Positions 7,332 through 15,544 of a stretch of 20,702 nt of DNA are shown piece after piece. The notes under the pieces are model-generated. The model worked only from the letters and a program-made list of their open reading frames with translations. It made no database searches and was not told the origin of the DNA. The translations under genes were made by a program, and so were the position numbers. The DNA is from Elusimicrobia bacterium CG06_land_8_20_14_3_00_38_11 (GTDB taxonomy: Bacteria > Elusimicrobiota > UBA8919). Position 1 is the first letter of the stretch. Every line of letters begins with the position of its first letter. The stretch is taken from assembly GCA_002780205.1 (NCBI GenBank), contig PEVQ01000056.1, positions 1 through 20,702 on the forward strand, given 5' to 3'.

Positions 7332-7355
7332 TTTCTCATTTAACTAAATGATTAA
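7332..7355 (-). repeat. lpxD leader repeat, shared with lpxI
   Basis: On the minus strand the 24 bases before the lpxD ATG are TTAATCATTTAG then TTAAATGAGAAA. The lpxI gene has the same leader with one extra eight-base unit. The leader includes the only Shine-Dalgarno-like bases available to either gene (GAG, five bases before ATG). Confidence 0.6.
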
Positions 7356-7370
7356 CTGATATTTTTATTA

Positions 7371-7420
7371 TCAGGCGAACGAGCGAAAAGCAAACTTGTT
7401 TGTTTTTCCGAGCGAGCGCA
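7371..7420. repeat. Hairpin repeat between skp and lpxD
   Basis: Arms GAAAAGCAAAC and GTTTGTTTTTC (about 7385-7408, two-base loop, one mismatch) are flanked on both sides by GCGAACGAGCG and GAGCGAGCGC, which are direct rather than inverted iterations of GAGC. It fills most of the 112-base gap. On the minus strand it is followed by TAATAAAAAT, which is too weak for a confident terminator call. Confidence 0.55.
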
Positions 7421-7443
7421 GATAACACAGGGTTTAATACCCT

Positions 7444-8145
7444 TTATTTTAATTTCTTTAACACTTTTTCCGTTATATCCTGTGCGTCCTCGCCATAAAT
7501 AAGATTGCAGGAGTCAACCAATACAGTAAGCCCTTCCTCGGAAGATACCTCTTTTATGGCATCGTAAATTTTTCCCATTATATTTTTTTTTGCCTTATTG
7601 TTTATATCCTTTTCTTCCTGTTTTGTGACAGCAATATATTTTTCAAGGTCAATTTTTTGTTTTCCCAGCGCAACTTTTTTCGTTTCTATATCCGCAGTTG
7701 TAAAAGTAGGAGATGATATTTGGGTTACAGTTCCGGTATCTACGAGAACAACGGTTTCCGTAGAAGACGATACATCTGAACCTTCAGCCAGTGCGGTAAC
7801 TTTCGCATTTTCTTTGGTTTTTTTTTGTTCTTCGTTGTATGTTTGAAGTTGTTCTTCCATCTGTTTTATTTCTAATTCCGTTGCAACAATCTGTGACTGA
7901 AAATTTTTTATATTTTCCTTGCGGGTATTGAGGTTTGCGGATAATTCATCCTTAATTTTTTTTGCGTCGGGATATTCATCCATAATGCGATTCATATCTA
8001 CGCATCCGATTCTTTGTATTGAAATTGTGGCAGAATAAAGACAATTAAAAATGTAAAATGTCAAATTAAAAATTATGGTGAAAATTATTAAAAATTTTCT
8101 TATTATTTTATTCCAATTTTTCATTTTTAATTTTGAATTGTTCAT
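7444..8145 (-). CDS. skp: Skp/OmpH-family periplasmic chaperone
   Basis: 233 residues. A basic and very hydrophobic N-terminus (about 12-39, ending CLYSA) acts as a signal peptide. The OmpH body then begins IGCVDMNRIMDEYPDAKKIKDEL, continues as a coiled-coil arm (about 62-116), a Ser/Thr/Val-rich segment (about 117-151), the returning coiled coil (about 152-195) and the family end YGEDAQDITEKVLKKLK. Skp trimers hold unfolded outer-membrane proteins for BamA. Usual length is about 160-180 residues; the excess comes from the tip segment and the long leader. The gene begins seven bases after bamA, without a Shine-Dalgarno, so coupling is likely. An internal ATG at 8124 is an alternative start that keeps the signal peptide. 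Confidence 0.9.
   Translation of the reverse strand: MNNSKLKMKNWNKIIRKFLIIFTIIFNLTFYIFNCLYSATISIQRIGCVDMNRIMDEYPDAKKIKDELSANLNTRKENIKNFQSQIVATELEIKQMEEQLQTYNEEQKKTKENAKVTALAEGSDVSSSTETVVLVDTGTVTQISSPTFTTADIETKKVALGKQKIDLEKYIAVTKQEEKDINNKAKKNIMGKIYDAIKEVSSEEGLTVLVDSCNLIYGEDAQDITEKVLKKLK
8042..8140. repeat. AT-rich inverted repeat inside the skp signal-peptide region
   Basis: A plus-strand stretch at 8042-8074 (CAATTAAAAATGTAAAATG and on to AAATT) and an opposing stretch at 8115-8140 (AATTTTTCATTTTTAATTTT, then GAATTG) are imperfect complements built from the same AATTAAAAATG-type word. They flank about 40 bases. Together they encode most of residues 2-35 of Skp, including the hydrophobic core of its signal peptide. 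The pattern resembles the intergenic elements in this window, but base composition alone could give part of the similarity. Confidence 0.5.
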
Positions 8146-8152
8146 TGCAGTA

Positions 8153-10414
8153 TCAAAACACTTGTCCCATCGTGAAATAAAATTGCGACAATTGTTCTCC
8201 GGGTTTATGATTTAATCCGTATCCCCAGTCAATTCTAATAGGAAGTACCGGCATCGGTCTTATTCGCAGCCCGAATCCCGCGCCGGTTTTAAGTTGGTTT
8301 TCTTCGGAGCCAATTTCCAAACTCACATTGTTGCTTTTCCGCCAGGAGCCGCCCATATCGGCAAATATCGCAGCGGATAAAATGGAATGCCCTTTTTCCT
8401 GAACAATGGGGAATTTATACTCAAGATTAGATACAAAAATTATTTTTCCTTTTTCAGACGGTCCTATTTCTCCGAAGTCGTAACCGCGCACCGTATCGGC
8501 GCCGCCCAAGAAATATCTTTCATAGATAGGAACTTCGTCCGATGGTGAAAACTCCTTAACATAAGATATGCGTGAATTAAATCCGAGCACAAATTTCCAG
8601 AATGTCGGAATAAATTTTGATGTTGTTAAGGTGGGTTTGTAAAAATTAACGGTTCCGCCCAGAGGTCCACCCGCAAGTTTTACGGCGAGCGAATGTCTGG
8701 AACCGCGGGTTGTGTCAAACACATTATCCCTAGTATCGCGGCTAATTGCGGATGTCAATGAGGAAGAAACATCTTTGGAAGCGGTAATCAGGCTGGTCAG
8801 TGAACTGTCAATATCAAAAACCTCAACCTCTTCATATGCGTAAGTAAAATTAAGAGATGTAATATCGGAAAGCGGTTTGCCGATTCTTATGTCGCCCCCT
8901 CTTCTTCTTTCTCTGTAAGCGGTTGAATCACTGCCGTAACTTCTATATACTGTCGTATTAAAAACATCTGCTCCGAATAAAAGTTTTTTTCCGAAAAGAT
9001 AGGGCTCGGTAAATCCGATTTCGTAATTTGTCCGCCTGGCGCCGAACTCATATGTAAGATTTAATTTCTGTCCTCTTCCGAAAAGATTTAACTCGGTGAC
9101 TTGAACCGTTCCCACAACTTTATCTACGGATGAATATCCCGCTCCGAGAGAAACAAGTCCGGTTTTATCTTCTTCTACCTCAATAGCAAGGTTGGCTTTA
9201 TCGGGTTCCTTCGTTTCTTCAATATCAACTTTGATATCCTTGAAAAATCCGAGATTGTAAAGCCGCTCCTGACTTTTACTGATACGTCCTACGGCAAAAA
9301 CATCCCCTTCTTTTACGAGGAGTTCTCTTTTTATCACATATTCTTTTGTCTTTGTGTTTCCGTCAATATAGATTCTATCAATATAGATTATACCGTTTTC
9401 AATAATTGTGAAAGATGAATTTACAACACCTGTTTCTTCATTTTTGTCCAACTTTAATTCGAATTTTGCACGGATATATCCCCTGTCACCGTAAAGTGAT
9501 TTAATGTTTGATTCGTTTCCTTCATATTGCGATTGGTTGAAAATTTCGCCTTCTTTGAAATTAAAAACTTTTATGAGTTCGTTTTCGGAAAATACTGTAT
9601 TTCCTGAAAAATTTACTTTTCCGTTTTTGTATTGTTTTCCTTCGTCAATTTTAATTTTTATAAACATTTTTGTTCGGGTGTCATTATAAGTAATTTCCGG
9701 CTCCGCAATTTTTACCGACAGATAACCGCGGTCTTTGTAAAATGATTCCACTTTTTTAATATCGTCTTTGAATGTCTCGTCTTTATAAACTTTTTTTCTT
9801 TTTGTTGCAAAAAGTTTTTTGATTTTTTTCGGTTTGAAACTTGTAACACCCTCAATTGTAACATCGCCTATAAGTATTTTATTACCCTCAGTAACTGAAA
9901 ATGTTACCGTTGCAAAACCTGATTTTTCATCAGTTGTGGAGAAATCTTCAACCTTTACATCGGCGTAGCCCTTATCTTTATAAAGTGTGGTTATTTTGCC
10001 GATGTCATCCTGAATTTTTCTGGTATCATAGCCCTCTTTTTCTTTTGAGGAAATTTCTTCTTTAAGTTTTCCATTTGAAAATTCTTTATTGCCTTTGAAT
10101 TCAACCTTTTTTATTATAAGTTTTTCCTGTAAAATAAAGGTTACTTTTAAGCCGTCTTTGAAATCTGAGACATCCGCCGCAACATCCGAGAAAAGTCCGA
10201 GTTTATAAATGTTTGAAATATCCTCGTCAACAAGTTTCTGGTCAAATAAATCGCCCTTGCTTATTTTAAGAGCATCTTTTACGACCCGCACCTTGACATT
10301 TCTCAAACCCGAGAATTCAACGGCTCTGATTTTTTTCGGTTTCAAATCTTGGCAGATGAGCAAAGTTAGAGTCACCATTCCGCATAAAAAAAACAAAATA
10401 ATTTTCTTATTCAT
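8153..10414 (-). CDS. bamA: Outer-membrane protein assembly factor BamA
   Basis: 753 residues from the ATG at 10414. A signal peptide (MNKKIILFFL onward, about 22 residues) precedes five POTRA domains, roughly 28-98, 99-177, 180-258, 262-340 and 343-416, each with the repeated LYxDxGY-type or YxLGFF helix. A 16-strand barrel follows, with the loop-6 motif VRGY (642-645) and a C-terminal Phe (TMGQVF). It is the core insertase for outer-membrane beta-barrels. A longer reading from TTG at 10450 adds 12 residues before the signal peptide and would start inside the -35 box, so I reject it. The Cys near residue 21 is preceded by Ile, a poor lipobox. Skp follows after seven bases. Confidence 0.96.
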   Translation of the reverse strand: MNKKIILFFLCGMVTLTLLICQDLKPKKIRAVEFSGLRNVKVRVVKDALKISKGDLFDQKLVDEDISNIYKLGLFSDVAADVSDFKDGLKVTFILQEKLIIKKVEFKGNKEFSNGKLKEEISSKEKEGYDTRKIQDDIGKITTLYKDKGYADVKVEDFSTTDEKSGFATVTFSVTEGNKILIGDVTIEGVTSFKPKKIKKLFATKRKKVYKDETFKDDIKKVESFYKDRGYLSVKIAEPEITYNDTRTKMFIKIKIDEGKQYKNGKVNFSGNTVFSENELIKVFNFKEGEIFNQSQYEGNESNIKSLYGDRGYIRAKFELKLDKNEETGVVNSSFTIIENGIIYIDRIYIDGNTKTKEYVIKRELLVKEGDVFAVGRISKSQERLYNLGFFKDIKVDIEETKEPDKANLAIEVEEDKTGLVSLGAGYSSVDKVVGTVQVTELNLFGRGQKLNLTYEFGARRTNYEIGFTEPYLFGKKLLFGADVFNTTVYRSYGSDSTAYRERRRGGDIRIGKPLSDITSLNFTYAYEEVEVFDIDSSLTSLITASKDVSSSLTSAISRDTRDNVFDTTRGSRHSLAVKLAGGPLGGTVNFYKPTLTTSKFIPTFWKFVLGFNSRISYVKEFSPSDEVPIYERYFLGGADTVRGYDFGEIGPSEKGKIIFVSNLEYKFPIVQEKGHSILSAAIFADMGGSWRKSNNVSLEIGSEENQLKTGAGFGLRIRPMPVLPIRIDWGYGLNHKPGEQLSQFYFTMGQVF

Positions 10415-10421
10415 AATTTTA

Positions 10422-10450
10422 ATTATACAAAGTTTAGAATAAAAAGTCAA
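10422..10450 (-). promoter_or_regulatory. Sigma70-type promoter of the bamA-lpx operon
   Basis: On the minus strand TTGACT (10450-10445, 5 of 6 to the -35 consensus), a 17-base spacer and TATAAT (10427-10422, 6 of 6 to the -10 consensus). The expected start point is 10414-10415, and the nearest purine is the A of the bamA ATG at 10414. There is no Shine-Dalgarno in front of that ATG. This is the best promoter in the window and probably drives all genes from bamA to position 90. Confidence 0.8.
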
Positions 10451-10483
10451 GTTTTTTTGTTAAAAAGCTCTGCCACAAACAGA

Positions 10484-10575
10484 TGTCATGCTGAACTCGT
10501 TTCAGCATCCCGGAATAAATTCGGGACGGCGTCTATTTAGACCCTGAATTAAATTCAGGGTGACACTTCGTGTCA
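10484..10575. repeat. Modular multi-hairpin repeat between tamB and bamA
   Basis: Four consecutive hairpins: TGCTGAA-CTCGT-TTCAGCA (10489-10507); TCCCGGAATAAATTCGGGA (10508-10526, one bulged base); CCCTGAATT-A-AATTCAGGG (10542-10560, nine perfect pairs); and TGACAC-TTC-GTGTCA (10561-10575), which includes the tamB stop codon. The first module and the TCTAT-TAGACCCTG segment recur in inverted orientation at the left edge of the window (1-38), where the second module is absent. No U-rich tail follows any hairpin in the tamB direction. I read it as a copy of an interspersed, modular palindromic repeat. Confidence 0.85.
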
Positions 10576-13500
10576 TTTTTTTTCGCCTTCGGTTCCGAAT
10601 CGCCACCATTTTTCAAAGAAAAATTTACTTTCTCCGGATTCATTTTTTTCAATTTCCTGCGAGGTTCTAAACATTATTCCATTTTTCAGACGGTAAGATA
10701 ATTCAATTTCATGCTTTAGGGAAAGTTTATTTTCAAATTCGTCGAATTTTACTCCATAGTCGGCTGAAAATCCCCGTGTGAATTCCTTACCTATCTGCAA
10801 TTGTGCACCTTTATATAATCCAAGAACGGACGGTTGCACACCGGACGGTTGCGGTGTAGAGGTAGATTCCCGTTTTATGGCAAAACTATCAATAAATCCG
10901 GTTTTCTTTAAGATGGATTTTACAAAAGGAGTTGTTAAAAAAGTATCAATTCGTTTTGACATATCCTCTGCAGTTAAAGGTTGCGCTTGCCCCGTGCTTT
11001 GCATACCCATTGCCGCTCGTGCCGCTGTTTGTTCATCCATTTGCGGATTTGTTTTAGATGAAAAACGCGGTTTTACTTCTTCCAAAGGTCCTCTTGGAAT
11101 AGTTATAATAATAGTATCTGTAACATATTCAGGTTTCATTTCATGATTTACAAAATCTTCCCTTTGTATTTGAATTTCTGTATCTGCTTCTGCTCTGCCG
11201 GACAAAAAAAGATTGCTCTTTTCCGCTTCAAAGATTGCCTCTATTATTGTAAAGTTTCGTCCGAGATAATCCAACTCGCCGCGCAATGCCTCAACCCTGC
11301 CTGTAACAAGCGGCGACGAACCTTTGCCGTGCAGTAATAACTCGCCCTTGGCTTCAACCGATGCAAAATTTCTTTCGTACCAGCAGTCCTTTCCGGCAAT
11401 TATTTTTAAGTTCCAGTTTGCATTTTTTAAAAAATCCCAACTTCCTTCCTCGCTTCCTTTTCCGGGATATGTGAATCTGGCGTTTGATATTTTCATATAA
11501 CCGTCTATGTTCCAGTTATCGGGCGTGCCAAAAAATTTTATATCCGTCTTGATTTTTGCTTTTGATGGGTTGGATAGCGCGGCACCCCCTGACTTTATAT
11601 TCAAATCATTTATTGTAACGGGAATATCTTTCTGCGGTGTTAAGAGCTGAAAGTTGAAGTTCCCGGGGTTAAAGCCGTCCGCAATCGCCATTTCGCCGTT
11701 AATAGAAATTGGTTCTTTATCTATCAACGCATCTAACTGTTTTAATTTTATAATTTTGCCGTTAAAATTAATTTCACATTTTGCATCGGTTATTTTTTTG
11801 AATATGTTGTTGAGTTGAATTTCATCCGCTTTCGCCGTGAAGGTGCCTTTTACATCGGGTTTGTTCAGTGTCCCGCGAATATCAACATTTGTAGAAAAAT
11901 TTCCTTTTGCTTTTTTTACCGATTTTGTCAAAGACGGAAGTATTGCTAAATCGCCGTCCGCAACTTTCAAAGAAATATCAATCGGATAATTCGCAAGTTT
12001 TTTTCTGGCGGCGTCGGTCAAAGGTAGCGGCGTAGTTCCCTCTCCTTCAAATGAATAAAGTTTAGCGCGTGAAAGTTTAAGATGTTTTAAGTCCAGAATA
12101 TTTTCTTTTAACTGAAAAAATACCGACGCGATATCAAAACCAAGATTTTCTATTTTTCCGTTTGCTGAACTCAAAAGACAGGTAATGGTCGGCTCTTGTG
12201 ATTTACCGGTTGCTTTTAAGTTGAAATCGGTATTTCCTTCTGCCGTAATTTTTATATCAAACAGGTTTAAAAGGTCGCCGATGGAAATATTTTCACCTTC
12301 GGCGGTTAAATCTATATTATCATTTACAAGAGAACCGTTCAGATAAAACAATCTTTTGCCTAGTTCAAATATTGAAAAATTGTTTATAGAAAATTCCGAC
12401 GGTTTTGAAAAATCCACTGTTCCGGTTATTTGGGTGGATTTTCCCATTTCAGGAATAAATCGCATAATTCCTTTACTGTATTCAATGTAATGTTTTGAGT
12501 TCTTAAGTTGTTTTTGGTTTATCCATAATCCTGCGGTTGAAATATCGGCTTTAACGGTATCTTTGTCCAATCTGCCGTCGGCATCGATGCCTCCGAAAAG
12601 TGTAATTCCCGGAAACTTGAGATTTCGTATTTCCGCTATTATTCTAAAAACAACATCTTTTGAAAAATCGATATATGTGTCGGGCAGGATTTTTATATTT
12701 GTCAACGACCATTTTATATCCCCTTTTGAAAAAAGTATTTTTTTGCTTTTAAGAGAGCATTTTCCGGAAATTGCATCAACAGTTTTATTTTCAACCCTCA
12801 TATTTTTACCAAAAAAATCTGCTGTAATCTGCGGGTCTTTCAAATCGCCGAATATATTCAATTCAATTGTTTTCCAAGTTCCGGACAAAAGATACGTGCT
12901 TTTTAATAAATCGTAAATGGTCTGGGTTTTTAAGTTACTTAAGGAAATGTTCAAACCGGAAAATTCCTTTTTGTTTAAATCAATAATTCCGGAGATTTCT
13001 GCTGTTGCTCCGTCAACAGATAATTTTGACTCCTCAACTTTTAATAAATCATGGTTTATTAAAAGTTTTCCGTATCCGTTTGCTGCCTTTTCATAAATTC
13101 TTCCGTCAAAATAGTAGCCGGCAAGCACCTGTGGACTATTTATATTTCCCCGCACGGTAATTTTTCCGACGAGAGGACCCTGTAGATTTTTGTTAAGGTT
13201 TTCAGCATCAAATCTAAAATCAATATCGGATGACAAATATTTTGATGAAATAAAATAACCGGCTGTTCCGGAAATTTTATCACCCCATTTAATTTTTTTA
13301 ATATCTATTTTTTTGCCGTCATAACTTCCGTAAGCGGAGAGTTTTTCCGTAATTTTGTCAATTGCCAGTTTATCGGATGTGATATTAAACTGAATAAAAT
13401 TCTCCGCCAATTTTTCCCCGGTAAGTTCTAAATTGCCGTTTATTGTCTTTCCGGATATTTCAAATTCGTCAAGTTTTAGATTAAGGTTGAATCTATTCTT

Positions 13501-15438
13501 ATCTATTTCGCCGGAAAGCCGTATTGATGTTTTTGATGCTTTTTGTTGCACGGCAAATTCAGTAATTATAAGTTTTGACAGTTTTGTTTCGAAAGAAGTT
13601 ACAATTAAATCATATGGAATATTCTTGAAAAGTTTTCCGCGGGTTATCGCGATTATTCCATGTGGTTTTGGATTTCCGTTTTTGCTATTCCAGTTTATTT
13701 TACCCGATATATTGCCGGATATAACATCGGAGCCGATGCCGACAAATGGCAAAATTATATTGCTGTTGCATTTGGAAAGATTAAGATAACCGGATGTCTC
13801 CCTAATGGAACTCCCTTCGGTTGTATTTTTCTTTATTTTTATTTCTCCGTTTAATCCGTCCGTTTTCAAATTTTTTATGTACATTCCTTCTCTGTCATAA
13901 AAAAATTCGCCTGTAATAGATGTTGTACTTTCGTTGATTGTTATATTGTCAGATGAAAAAGATGCTGCGATTTCCGGATGACTAACCCCGTCACCGCCTG
14001 CGCCATTTTTGATGTAGCCGTCTATGTATCCGATAAAACCTGAAATATTATTGTCAAACATAGAGACATCAACATTTTTACAATGAAAGTTGATTTTGTC
14101 ATATTTTCCGGAAAATAAAATTTCTGTCGTGTCATACTTTATATTTCCCCTTGTAATTTTTGACTTATTGCCTTCTATATTTAAGGCGAAATTAGATCCG
14201 GACATTTTAACGGAACCCTTGCCGTTTTCCCATAAAACCCTGCCCGAAACATTTTTTGATGATTTATTTTTGAGAGATAAATTATCCGTTGTTATTTTAC
14301 CCGCGATTTTTGGGTTATCAAATGTCCCGAGTATTTTTAAATCAAGTGCACAGGTTGCGGAAACATAATCCGACTGAATCTCCATATCACGAAAGGTTAT
14401 AGATAAATCAAGGTTATTTTTCTGTATCTTGCCGGTTAAAATTACATCGCCGTTCAATGCCGTCGCCGTGGAGTTAACGATACATTCGTTATTAAAGATT
14501 ATTAAATCTGTTCTTACATTTCTTAATGAAATAATGTTTGCTATTTTCATATCGTTTTGTTTTATATTTAATGTTAATTTCTTATCGGGCAGTTGATATG
14601 AACCGTCAAACGATGCGGCATTTTCCGGCAGATATTGAAAAGTGGTTCCGGGTAAAAGATGTTCTGCAAATTTTCTCAAATTGTTTATGTTGCCGGACAC
14701 CTGCGAGTTAATTTTAAGATTATCTAAAATTATGTTTGTGTCTATTTTGAGGTTAATCTCGGCTGAATTTAATTTGCCTGAAAGATTAAAGTTGCCGTTA
14801 GAACCCCTGATGTTGAAATCACCGTTGAGTTTTTCTAAATTGTTGAAGTTTGTATTTCCCAGAGTACCCTTCAATTTTACCGACGAATCATTGTTAATCA
14901 TTCCGGCTACTTCTATTTGCGATGAAAAATTATTTTTATCGTGCGTAATTACAACGGCTTTTGATTTTACGGCATAATTATTGTTTTTGTTAACGGTTTC
15001 AAGATTGAAATTGTTGACGGTAAAAGTGCTGCTAAAAGTAACTGTTCCATTAAGTACGGAAATTTTTGCAGGCAATAAAAATGCAGATTTTTTTTTAGAT
15101 TTTTTGATGCGAGTATTTTTTACAGCAGATATATTAACTTGCGGGTTGATAAGAGTTATGCTTTCAATTGAGGATAGTCCTTTGCTTATTTTTTTAAGAT
15201 TGACGGCAACGACCGCTTCCTCGCAGTTAAAACCTTCAAATTGTATTTTTTTCAATACTATTTTATTGAAAGGAAGCCAGACAACTTTTTCTATTTTTAC
15301 AGGTCTTGATAATGCAACGGTGAGTTGTGACTGTGCAAGGTATTTCAGCGAGGTTGTGAAGATGTTAAATCGTATAAAAAGGTATACGCCGGCAGTTAAC
15401 GCTGTAAATACAGATAAAATTAAAATTATTTTTTTCAT
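10573..15438 (-). CDS. tamB: TamB-family translocation and assembly protein (DUF490)
   Basis: 1621 residues. A single N-terminal membrane anchor (about 3-26) is followed by a very long, low-similarity beta-rich region, then the conserved DUF490 C-terminal domain over the last 350 or so residues. That part has hallmark phrases such as GELLLHGKGSSPLVTGRVEA followed by GELDYLGRNFTI, and a beta-barrel-like end (SYRLKNGIMFRTSQEIEK). TamB-type proteins span the periplasm as a hydrophobic groove and are linked to phospholipid transport to the outer membrane and to beta-barrel assembly. It is longer than the roughly 1260-residue E. coli protein. No TamA is adjacent; bamA follows directly, as in lineages where TamB appears to work with BamA. 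The ATG at 15438 gives a good anchor but has no Shine-Dalgarno. The TGA stop lies inside a repeat hairpin. Confidence 0.92.
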   Translation of the reverse strand: MKKIILILSVFTALTAGVYLFIRFNIFTTSLKYLAQSQLTVALSRPVKIEKVVWLPFNKIVLKKIQFEGFNCEEAVVAVNLKKISKGLSSIESITLINPQVNISAVKNTRIKKSKKKSAFLLPAKISVLNGTVTFSSTFTVNNFNLETVNKNNNYAVKSKAVVITHDKNNFSSQIEVAGMINNDSSVKLKGTLGNTNFNNLEKLNGDFNIRGSNGNFNLSGKLNSAEINLKIDTNIILDNLKINSQVSGNINNLRKFAEHLLPGTTFQYLPENAASFDGSYQLPDKKLTLNIKQNDMKIANIISLRNVRTDLIIFNNECIVNSTATALNGDVILTGKIQKNNLDLSITFRDMEIQSDYVSATCALDLKILGTFDNPKIAGKITTDNLSLKNKSSKNVSGRVLWENGKGSVKMSGSNFALNIEGNKSKITRGNIKYDTTEILFSGKYDKINFHCKNVDVSMFDNNISGFIGYIDGYIKNGAGGDGVSHPEIAASFSSDNITINESTTSITGEFFYDREGMYIKNLKTDGLNGEIKIKKNTTEGSSIRETSGYLNLSKCNSNIILPFVGIGSDVISGNISGKINWNSKNGNPKPHGIIAITRGKLFKNIPYDLIVTSFETKLSKLIITEFAVQQKASKTSIRLSGEIDKNRFNLNLKLDEFEISGKTINGNLELTGEKLAENFIQFNITSDKLAIDKITEKLSAYGSYDGKKIDIKKIKWGDKISGTAGYFISSKYLSSDIDFRFDAENLNKNLQGPLVGKITVRGNINSPQVLAGYYFDGRIYEKAANGYGKLLINHDLLKVEESKLSVDGATAEISGIIDLNKKEFSGLNISLSNLKTQTIYDLLKSTYLLSGTWKTIELNIFGDLKDPQITADFFGKNMRVENKTVDAISGKCSLKSKKILFSKGDIKWSLTNIKILPDTYIDFSKDVVFRIIAEIRNLKFPGITLFGGIDADGRLDKDTVKADISTAGLWINQKQLKNSKHYIEYSKGIMRFIPEMGKSTQITGTVDFSKPSEFSINNFSIFELGKRLFYLNGSLVNDNIDLTAEGENISIGDLLNLFDIKITAEGNTDFNLKATGKSQEPTITCLLSSANGKIENLGFDIASVFFQLKENILDLKHLKLSRAKLYSFEGEGTTPLPLTDAARKKLANYPIDISLKVADGDLAILPSLTKSVKKAKGNFSTNVDIRGTLNKPDVKGTFTAKADEIQLNNIFKKITDAKCEINFNGKIIKLKQLDALIDKEPISINGEMAIADGFNPGNFNFQLLTPQKDIPVTINDLNIKSGGAALSNPSKAKIKTDIKFFGTPDNWNIDGYMKISNARFTYPGKGSEEGSWDFLKNANWNLKIIAGKDCWYERNFASVEAKGELLLHGKGSSPLVTGRVEALRGELDYLGRNFTIIEAIFEAEKSNLFLSGRAEADTEIQIQREDFVNHEMKPEYVTDTIIITIPRGPLEEVKPRFSSKTNPQMDEQTAARAAMGMQSTGQAQPLTAEDMSKRIDTFLTTPFVKSILKKTGFIDSFAIKRESTSTPQPSGVQPSVLGLYKGAQLQIGKEFTRGFSADYGVKFDEFENKLSLKHEIELSYRLKNGIMFRTSQEIEKNESGESKFFFEKWWRFGTEGEKK

Positions 15439-15454
15439 TCATTCAGTTTATTTT

Positions 15455-15544
15455 ACCGCAGAGGCGCAGAGAGAAACATAGAGAAAATCTTTTTCTTAAA
15501 CTCTGCGAACGGCGACTGTCCCGCTTGCGGGATGTCTCTGCGGT
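15455..15544. repeat. Nested inverted repeat (CCGCAGAG/CTCTGCGG) between clpC and tamB
   Basis: Outer arms ACCGCAGAG (15455-15463) and CTCTGCGGT (15536-15544) are perfect complements. Inner arms CGCAGAG (15465-15471) and CTCTGCG (15501-15507) are also perfect complements. A separate perfect hairpin, TCCCGC-TT-GCGGGA (15519-15532), sits between the two right-hand arms. The element fills the gap between the small ORF after clpC and tamB and has no U-tract, so it does not look like a simple terminator. The nesting suggests one small repeat inserted in another. Confidence 0.75.

Noticed and set aside
10415..10450. Longer BamA reading starting at TTG 10450
   Set aside because: It begins inside the -35 box, is not expected to be transcribed, and puts 12 residues in front of a good signal peptide.
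10484..10575. Intrinsic terminator after tamB
   Set aside because: The hairpins are clear but no U-rich run follows any of them in the direction of transcription; the repeat explanation, with a second copy at 1-38, is stronger.
15439..15460. TAAAAT upstream of tamB as a -10 element
   Set aside because: No matching -35 hexamer at 16-18 bases; the sequence is partly the edge of a repeat.
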